From contig JASFME010000068.1 of assembly GCA_050117725.1 (NCBI GenBank), positions 1-9,950 on the forward strand: DNA of 9,950 nt, given 5' to 3'. Source of the DNA: JASFJH01 sp050117725 (GTDB lineage Bacteria > Pseudomonadota > Gammaproteobacteria > AKS1). Numbering within the stretch: the stretch's first letter is position 1; each line of letters opens with the position of its first letter. The notes under the pieces were generated by a model. The model saw nothing but the letters and a program-made list of their open reading frames with translations. It was not told the origin of the DNA and made no database searches. This document shows, piece by piece, positions 5,417 through 9,950 of the stretch. The position numbers and the translations under genes are program-made.

Positions 5417-6772
5417 GTGGGTTGTCGTTTGTTATTGAACCTGAAAAATCGCCTGTATGCTACGGCCATGCTGGGGATGCTTGTCTCCGCTCTGCACGCG
5501 GCAGAAGACTCGCAACAAGCCCCCATCCCCGAACGCCTGACACTGGGGCAGGCGCTGGCGATCCTTGAGGAAAGCCGGCACCCGGAACTGGAACGCGCCC
5601 GTGCCGATATCGAGCGCGCCGAGGCCGGACAGCTCGAGGCACAGTCGCAGACCGGGCTGGATGTGCGCGTCATCGGCCGGCTGCAGACGGTTGAACCCAA
5701 TGATATTTCCCCGGACCAGAGCCATGGCGACAGTTCAATCGGCCTGTATGCGACTAAACCCCTGTATGATTTCGGTCGCAGTGAAGCACAATCTACTGCC
5801 GCCGATGCCCTCTACCGTGCCCGGCAATCCTCCTTCATCGACACGCGCAATGCGCAACGTATCGAGGTCATGCAGCGTTTCTTCGACGTTATTCTCGCTG
5901 ACCACGAATTCCTGCGTGATAACGAGGACATGGCCTCGCGTTTCGTGCGTATGGACAAGGCGAGCGACCGCAACGAACTCGGCCAGGTCTCAGATGTCGA
6001 GGTGCTGCGCCTGGAGACCGTTTACCAGCAGGCACGCCTGAACCGCTATCGCAGTGAGGCACGGCAGCGCGCGACGCGGGCGCGGCTGGCGATCGCCCTG
6101 AACCGCCCTGCTGAACTGCCGGGCGAAGTTGTACGACCGGAGTTACCCATCCTGCAACGTGACGCACCTGAAGATATCCAGGAACTGCAAAGGCTGGCCA
6201 TACAAAACAACCCCGTCATCGTCGCGGCAAAGTCCCGGGTCGAGTCCTCACAGGCGAGCGTCGCTGCTGCGCGTGCCGGTGACAGCCCGGTGCTCAGTGC
6301 CGAGGCTGAACTGGCCGATTATGATCGTAAGTTTGGTTCTCGTGACGAGGCGCGGCTTGGACTGAAACTCGAAGTGCCGTTATTTACGGGTGGCCGTAGT
6401 GAGGCAGCCGTTGCCCGGTCACGCGCCGAATTGCGCAAGGCGCGTGCTGAACTGACAGCGGCCGAGACGGCCGTGCAGGGCAGCGTGCTCGATACGGTCC
6501 TCGAGATCCGCACCTTGCGCGCACAACTCGACCAGGTCAGGGCGCAGCGAAACTGGAGTGAACTGAACCTGGATTTGCGCCGCTCGGAGTACGAGCTGGA
6601 AAAGCAGGCCACGCTCGGTGATGCGATGATCGAAATTGCGAAGGCTGAACTGTTCGCCGCGCAAACCGAATTTCAACTCGCGCTGGCCTGGGCCAGGCTG
6701 GATGCGTTGCTGGGCAAAACCGTGTTCGACACGGCAGCAGCACAACAAACACAAACCACAACCGACAGGTGA
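5417..6772 (+). CDS. TolC-family outer membrane efflux channel
   Basis: A 451-residue outer membrane factor, usual for the family. A signal peptide is present (residues 1-28, ending SALHA). Two OEP repeats are clear. Repeat 1 runs from about 40 to 230 and contains KPLYDFGRSEAQ (114-125); repeat 2 runs from about 252 to 435 and contains VPLFTGGRSEAAVARSRAEL (320-339). These equivalent turns mark the internal duplication. Long amphipathic helices rich in Arg, Glu and Ala make up the periplasmic tunnel. Trimers of such proteins form the exit duct of tripartite pumps and type I secretion systems. The start is uncertain: GTG 5417 gives the best signal peptide but has only a weak ribosome site, and the first ATG (5468) would truncate the signal. 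The stop TGA overlaps an ATG of the adaptor frame (TGATG, 6770-6774). No pump gene is present. Confidence 0.9.
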   Translation: MGCRLLLNLKNRLYATAMLGMLVSALHAAEDSQQAPIPERLTLGQALAILEESRHPELERARADIERAEAGQLEAQSQTGLDVRVIGRLQTVEPNDISPDQSHGDSSIGLYATKPLYDFGRSEAQSTAADALYRARQSSFIDTRNAQRIEVMQRFFDVILADHEFLRDNEDMASRFVRMDKASDRNELGQVSDVEVLRLETVYQQARLNRYRSEARQRATRARLAIALNRPAELPGEVVRPELPILQRDAPEDIQELQRLAIQNNPVIVAAKSRVESSQASVAAARAGDSPVLSAEAELADYDRKFGSRDEARLGLKLEVPLFTGGRSEAAVARSRAELRKARAELTAAETAVQGSVLDTVLEIRTLRAQLDQVRAQRNWSELNLDLRRSEYELEKQATLGDAMIEIAKAELFAAQTEFQLALAWARLDALLGKTVFDTAAAQQTQTTTDR

Positions 6773-6777
6773 TGCTC

Positions 6778-7530
6778 ATGAAAAAGAGCCTGTTCGCATA
6801 TCTGTTATTTGCACTGACTATCCCGGCCGCCGTGCTGGCGGCCGACTACGAGGCAAATATCGCCTGGGCCAAACGTGTTACGCTGAGTACGCCGGTGTCT
6901 GGCGTAGTCGATGAGGTGTCTGTCAGCGCGGGTAGCCGGGTGAAAAAAGGCCAGGTGTTGTTGCGACTGGAGCCGGGCAATTTCAATACGCGCGTGCAAA
7001 AGGCACGTGCCGCGGAAGAATCGGCACGCTATGCGCTGGCCGAGGCCGAGCGTGAATTCGAGCGCGCCCAGGAACTGTATGAGCGTACCGTACTGGCCGA
7101 TCATGATCTGAAGGTGGCCGAGATTGGCTATAAAACGGCCAGGGCCCATCACAGTGCCGCGAAGGCCGAATTGAGTGATGCGCGCAAGGCGCTGGCCGAC
7201 AGCGTGATACACGCGCCATTTGATGGTGTTGTGATCGCCACACATGTGGCGGCGGCGGAAACCGTCGTTACCCGATTGCAAAACGTGCCGATGATCACGA
7301 TGGCGATGACCGGCCGTTACCAGGCACATGCGGCGCTCAATGCCACCAGCATTGCCGCACGTCATGCCGGAGAAGCCGTGGAAGTGCGCGTTGACGGTAA
7401 AACCTATAGCGGCAAGGTAATGCACGCCGGCATCGAACCGGATGCGGCTGGCCGCTACCTGCTGGCGGTCGAATTCGACAGCAGCGAGTTGTTACGCAAC
7501 GGTATCCCGGCCACGATCGTCACACCATGA
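6778..7530 (+). CDS. HlyD/RND-type periplasmic adaptor protein (short)
   Basis: A 250-residue exported adaptor (membrane fusion protein). The signal peptide is residues 1-21 (ending VLA). The first lipoyl half-motif is at 37-66 (TPVSGVVDEVSVSAGSRVKKGQVLLRLEP), a coiled-coil hairpin at about 68-141, the second lipoyl half at 143-175 (VIHAPFDGVV), and a beta-barrel domain after that. It ends at GIPATIVTP without the membrane-proximal domain of full RND adaptors, so it is shorter than the usual 350-400 residues. Such adaptors bridge an inner-membrane pump and a TolC channel. The ATG at 6778 is preferred because AGGTGA (6767-6772) lies five bases upstream; ATG 6772, overlapping the tolC stop, is possible. 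The stop overlaps the acylphosphatase start (ATGA). Its pump partner is not encoded here. Confidence 0.88.
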   Translation: MKKSLFAYLLFALTIPAAVLAADYEANIAWAKRVTLSTPVSGVVDEVSVSAGSRVKKGQVLLRLEPGNFNTRVQKARAAEESARYALAEAEREFERAQELYERTVLADHDLKVAEIGYKTARAHHSAAKAELSDARKALADSVIHAPFDGVVIATHVAAAETVVTRLQNVPMITMAMTGRYQAHAALNATSIAARHAGEAVEVRVDGKTYSGKVMHAGIEPDAAGRYLLAVEFDSSELLRNGIPATIVTP

Positions 7531-7802
7531 GCGAGTGTGTTCGCTGCCTGGTCAGCGGCCGGGTGCAGGGTGTGTTTTTCCGCGCCGGCACGCAGGAAGT
7601 TGCTGAACAACTCGGCCTGAAAGGCTGGGTGCGCAACCTGGCTGATGGCCGGGTAGAGCTTGAAGCCTGCGGCGGCGCCGATCAACTGCAGCAATTGCAG
7701 GAGTGGTTATGGCAGGGCCCGCCCCATGCAAGAATCAGTGGCGTCGTCTGCCACCCCTCAACGGGTGCGGATGTAGGGAATACGTTTCGTGTACGGTATT
7801 GA
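7527..7802 (+). CDS. acyP: Acylphosphatase
   Basis: A 91-residue cytosolic enzyme hydrolysing acyl phosphates such as acetyl- or carbamoyl-phosphate. The signature SGRVQGVFFRAGTQ (10-23) holds the catalytic arginine R19, and GWVRNLADGRVE (33-44) holds the catalytic asparagine N37; these correspond to R23 and N41 of the animal enzymes. The length is typical and the C-terminus (TFRVRY) closes the ferredoxin-like fold. The protein is complete. Its ATG overlaps the adaptor stop by four bases (ATGA), so translation is probably coupled, although no functional link to efflux is known. It may simply be a housekeeping gene riding at the end of the operon. Confidence 0.95.
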   Translation: MSECVRCLVSGRVQGVFFRAGTQEVAEQLGLKGWVRNLADGRVELEACGGADQLQQLQEWLWQGPPHARISGVVCHPSTGADVGNTFRVRY

Positions 7803-7803
7803 T

Positions 7804-7863
7804 GATGCCCTGCGCCTACGGCGCCAGGGGCAACCTCACCCATCTTCGATGGGTCGAGGCATC
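7804..7863. other. Hairpin-rich element between converging acyP and transglycosylase genes
   Basis: Two adjacent hairpins are visible. The first is GCCCTGCGCC (7807-7816), loop TAC, then GGCGCCAGGGGC (7820-7831), with two single-base bulges. The second is CCTC plus ACCCATC (7834-7844), loop TTC, then GATGGGT-c-GAGG (7848-7859). In addition GATGCC (7804-7809) can pair with GGCATC (7858-7863), which would close both into a branched structure at the expense of some inner pairs. There is no T-run on either strand, so it is not a classical intrinsic terminator. It may be a rho-aided or bidirectional 3'-end barrier, a repeated palindromic element or a small structured RNA. Confidence 0.5.
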
Positions 7864-7889
7864 GCCAATCATCATTCATAAACCAGCAA

Positions 7890-8468
7890 TTACCGTTGAT
7901 ACCAGCGATCCGCCAGTGCATTGAGCACCTTGTCCGGATAACGTGTACTGCCGAGACTGCCGTTGTAGCGGGCCAGGCCGCGCACGAGGTCACCTCTTTC
8001 CTTGTCCAGGTAATACTTCAAAATCGTGCAACCGAAGCGCAGGTTGGTGCGTACATGAAACAGGTTGTCATTGGCCTTGCCGATCTCATCCAGCCAGAAG
8101 GGCATGATCTGCATAAGCCCCTGCGCCCCGGCATGAGAGATTGCCCAGCGATTGAAATTGCTTTCGATCTGGATCACGGCGAGGACGAGTTCCGGCGGCA
8201 GGTCGGCGCGCCTGGCTTCGTAGTGGATGTTCTTTAGCAGGTTGAGGCGCCTGGTCGCGTCGGGCACGCGTTTTTCCAGCCGTCGCGACATGTCGAGCAG
8301 CCAGACCTCGGCATCGAAGCGATCCTTGAAACTGTCTGCGCCGTTAATCGCGTTGACCAGCAGGTTGCGCAACTCCTCGTTCGGCCGTTCCATGGTCGAG
8401 GCCTGCGTAGCAAATGGTAGCAGGCATAGCAGTACCATGAATAAAGCAGGATGATAAAGTCGGTTCAT
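7890..8468 (-). CDS. Small SLT-domain lytic transglycosylase
   Basis: A 192-residue exported murein-degrading enzyme. The signal peptide is residues 1-23 (hydrophobic ALFMVLLCLLPFATQAS). The SLT domain begins near residue 90: LPPELVLAVIQIESNFNRWA with catalytic E102, then SHAGAQGLMQIMPFW (111-125), NLRFGCTILKYYL (142-154) and LARYNGSLGSTRYP (166-179). These are the motifs of family 1 (goose-lysozyme-like) transglycosylases, which cut the MurNAc-GlcNAc bond and form 1,6-anhydro products. RYNGS replaces the usual AYNAG. No LysM or other wall-binding domain is present. The start at 8468 is preferred over ATG 8474 because GGGAG stands nine bases upstream instead of three. It begins about 26 bases after proS on the same strand, so the two are likely cotranscribed. 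Confidence 0.88.
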   Translation of the reverse strand: MNRLYHPALFMVLLCLLPFATQASTMERPNEELRNLLVNAINGADSFKDRFDAEVWLLDMSRRLEKRVPDATRRLNLLKNIHYEARRADLPPELVLAVIQIESNFNRWAISHAGAQGLMQIMPFWLDEIGKANDNLFHVRTNLRFGCTILKYYLDKERGDLVRGLARYNGSLGSTRYPDKVLNALADRWYQR

Positions 8469-8494
8469 CTCCATGCTCTCCCTTTCAATACAGT

Positions 8495-9950
8495 TTATAG
8501 CGTGATCTTGCCTTGCAAAAATTCCAGTACACCCGCCAGCGGCACATCGGTGTTGTCACTGTCACGGCGGCCCTTGTACTCGAGCATGCCGTTATCCAGG
8601 CCGCGGTCGCCGATCACGATGCGGTGCGGGATGCCAATCAGCTCCATGTCGGCAAACATGACGCCGGGGCGTTCCTTGCGGTCATCCATGAGCACGTCGA
8701 TGCCGGCCGCGGTGAGTTCGGCATACAGCTTTTCGGCGGCCTCGCGCACGCGCTCTGACTTGTGCATGTTCATCGGCAGCAGCGCCAGCTCGAACGGCGC
8801 AATCGCCTCCGGCCAGATAATGCCCCGGTCATCATGGTTCTGCTCGATGGCCGCCGCGACGATACGTGTTACACCGATGCCGTAGCACCCCATGAGCATG
8901 GGCTGTTGCTTGCCGCCCTCATCGAGCACGGTCGCATTCATGGCCTCACTGTATTTATAGCCGAGCTGGAAGATATGGCCAACCTCGATGCCGCGCGCAA
9001 TCGCCAGCGTGCCCTGGCCGTCCGGGCTCGGATCACCATGCATGACATTGCGCAGATCGGCTGTGACGTAGCTCGCAATATCGCGATCCCAGTTCACCCC
9101 GGTCAGGTGCTTGCCGTCTTCGTTGGCGCCGCAGACGAAATCGGCGAGTGCCGCCGCGCTGCGGTCAACGATGACCGGGATGTCCAGGCCGACCGGGCCG
9201 ACCGAGCCGGGCTTGCAGCCGGCGACCTGCTGCACGGTGGCCTCGTCGGCGAATTCGAACGGGCTGGCGACGGCCTCGAGCTTCTCGGCCTTGATCGTGT
9301 TCAGCTCGTGGTCGCCGCGCACGACGAGAGCGACGGCCTCGCTGTCCGTGCCTTTTACGATCAGTGTTTTCGCGGTCTGCGCCGCATCGATTTTCAGGAA
9401 ACTGCTGACCTCCTCGATGCTGTGCTGGTTCGGCGTGTCCACGCTCTGCATCGTGGCGGCCGGGGCAGGGCGCTCGCCGGCCGGCGCCAAGGCCTCGGCA
9501 AGTTCGACATTCGCGGCATAGTCACTGCCATCGGCAAACGCGATCGCGTCCTCGCCGGAGTCGGCCAGCACATGGAACTCGTGGGATAGCGCGCCGCCGA
9601 TGCTGCCCGTATCGGCGGCCACCGGGCGGAACTCGAGGCCGAGCCGGCTGAAGATATTCGTGTAGGCCGTGTGCATGGCCTGGTAGGTCGCGTCGAGCGA
9701 GCCCTGATCGAGGTGGAAGGAATAGGCGTCCTTCATGATGAACTCGCGGGCGCGCATCACGCCAAAGCGCGGCCGGATCTCGTCGCGGAACTTGGTCTGG
9801 ATCTGGTAGAAGTTCACGGGCAACTGCTTGTAGCTGTGCAACTCGCGGCGGGCCAGGTCGGTAATGACCTCCTCGTGGGTCGGGCCGAGGCAGAACTCGC
9901 GGCTGTGGCGATCGCGCATGCGCAACAGCTCGGGGCCATACTGTTCCCAG
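8495..9950 (-). CDS. proS: Prolyl-tRNA synthetase, bacterial type (5' end outside window)
   Basis: About 484 C-terminal residues are present; roughly 85 N-terminal residues, including class II motif 1, lie beyond the window edge. The first readable codons give WEQYGPELLR, aligning with the E. coli protein. LGPTHEEVITDL follows, then motif 2 (PRFGVMRAREFIMKDAYSFH, about 9772-9713). The INS editing domain that clears mischarged Ala-tRNA(Pro) spans roughly 9538-8996 and includes VVRGDHELNTIKAEKL and GANEDGKHLTGVNWDRD. Motif 3 (GCYGIGVTR, 8890-8864) and the anticodon-binding domain (LLPMNMHKSERV to the end) complete the protein. The INS domain marks the prokaryote-type enzyme. It charges tRNA(Pro) with proline using ATP. 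The transglycosylase gene follows on the same strand. Confidence 0.98.
   Translation of the reverse strand, partial: WEQYGPELLRMRDRHSREFCLGPTHEEVITDLARRELHSYKQLPVNFYQIQTKFRDEIRPRFGVMRAREFIMKDAYSFHLDQGSLDATYQAMHTAYTNIFSRLGLEFRPVAADTGSIGGALSHEFHVLADSGEDAIAFADGSDYAANVELAEALAPAGERPAPAATMQSVDTPNQHSIEEVSSFLKIDAAQTAKTLIVKGTDSEAVALVVRGDHELNTIKAEKLEAVASPFEFADEATVQQVAGCKPGSVGPVGLDIPVIVDRSAAALADFVCGANEDGKHLTGVNWDRDIASYVTADLRNVMHGDPSPDGQGTLAIARGIEVGHIFQLGYKYSEAMNATVLDEGGKQQPMLMGCYGIGVTRIVAAAIEQNHDDRGIIWPEAIAPFELALLPMNMHKSERVREAAEKLYAELTAAGIDVLMDDRKERPGVMFADMELIGIPHRIVIGDRGLDNGMLEYKGRRDSDNTDVPLAGVLEFLQGKITL

Noticed and set aside
5417..5425. MGC at the start of the TolC-family protein as a lipoprotein signal
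   Set aside because: The Cys at position 3 precedes the hydrophobic core, so it cannot be a lipobox cysteine; a normal signal peptidase I site (SALHA) follows.
8762..9589. Open frame of 275 codons on + opposite proS
   Set aside because: It is a mirror frame of proS, with Arg/Asp/Val-rich composition and no signal, domain or ribosome site.

Overview
The window looks like ordinary chromosomal DNA from a mid-to-high GC gammaproteobacterium. The evidence is the C-terminus of Hda (a DnaA regulator typical of gamma- and betaproteobacteria) beside a DUF2069 / WrbA / ArsC-family cluster, two outer-membrane-type lipoproteins, a TolC-family channel with its adaptor, and bacterial-type ProS next to a small lytic transglycosylase. 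No insertion sequence, phage gene, CRISPR array, rRNA or tRNA was seen. No stretch longer than about 150 bases lacks a gene.

Layout. (1) 1-94: end of hda on +. (2) 123-1455 on -: a tightly coupled operon arsC -> wrbA -> DUF2069, with one-base stop/start overlaps at both junctions. It faces hda. (3) 1598-2672 on +: two small lipoprotein genes, a DUF4398 protein and a LysM protein. Each is preceded by a strikingly similar promoter (TTGACAGCC ... GGTGCTAGTTT). They end at a near-ideal bidirectional terminator (2691-2725), followed by a short degenerate heptamer repeat. (4) 2783-4186 on -: an aspartase of the fumarase/aspartase superfamily. (5) 4312-7802 on +: a periplasmic/envelope operon made of a TlpA/ResA-like thiol oxidoreductase, a SoxW-like thioredoxin-fold protein, a TolC-family outer membrane channel, a short HlyD-type adaptor and an acylphosphatase. 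No inner-membrane pump is present. (6) 7804-7863: a structured, hairpin-rich gap between converging genes. (7) 7890-9950 on -: a lytic transglycosylase gene directly downstream of proS, whose 5' end lies outside the window.

How the parts may work together. Most of the middle of the window concerns the cell envelope: two lipoproteins likely tied to the outer membrane and peptidoglycan, two exported thiol-redox proteins, and two of the three parts of an efflux or secretion conduit. The redox pair joined to a pump-less TolC/adaptor pair is the least explained arrangement. The duplicated promoter in front of the two lipoproteins is the clearest regulatory signal. I saw no obvious wholly new defence or mobile system.
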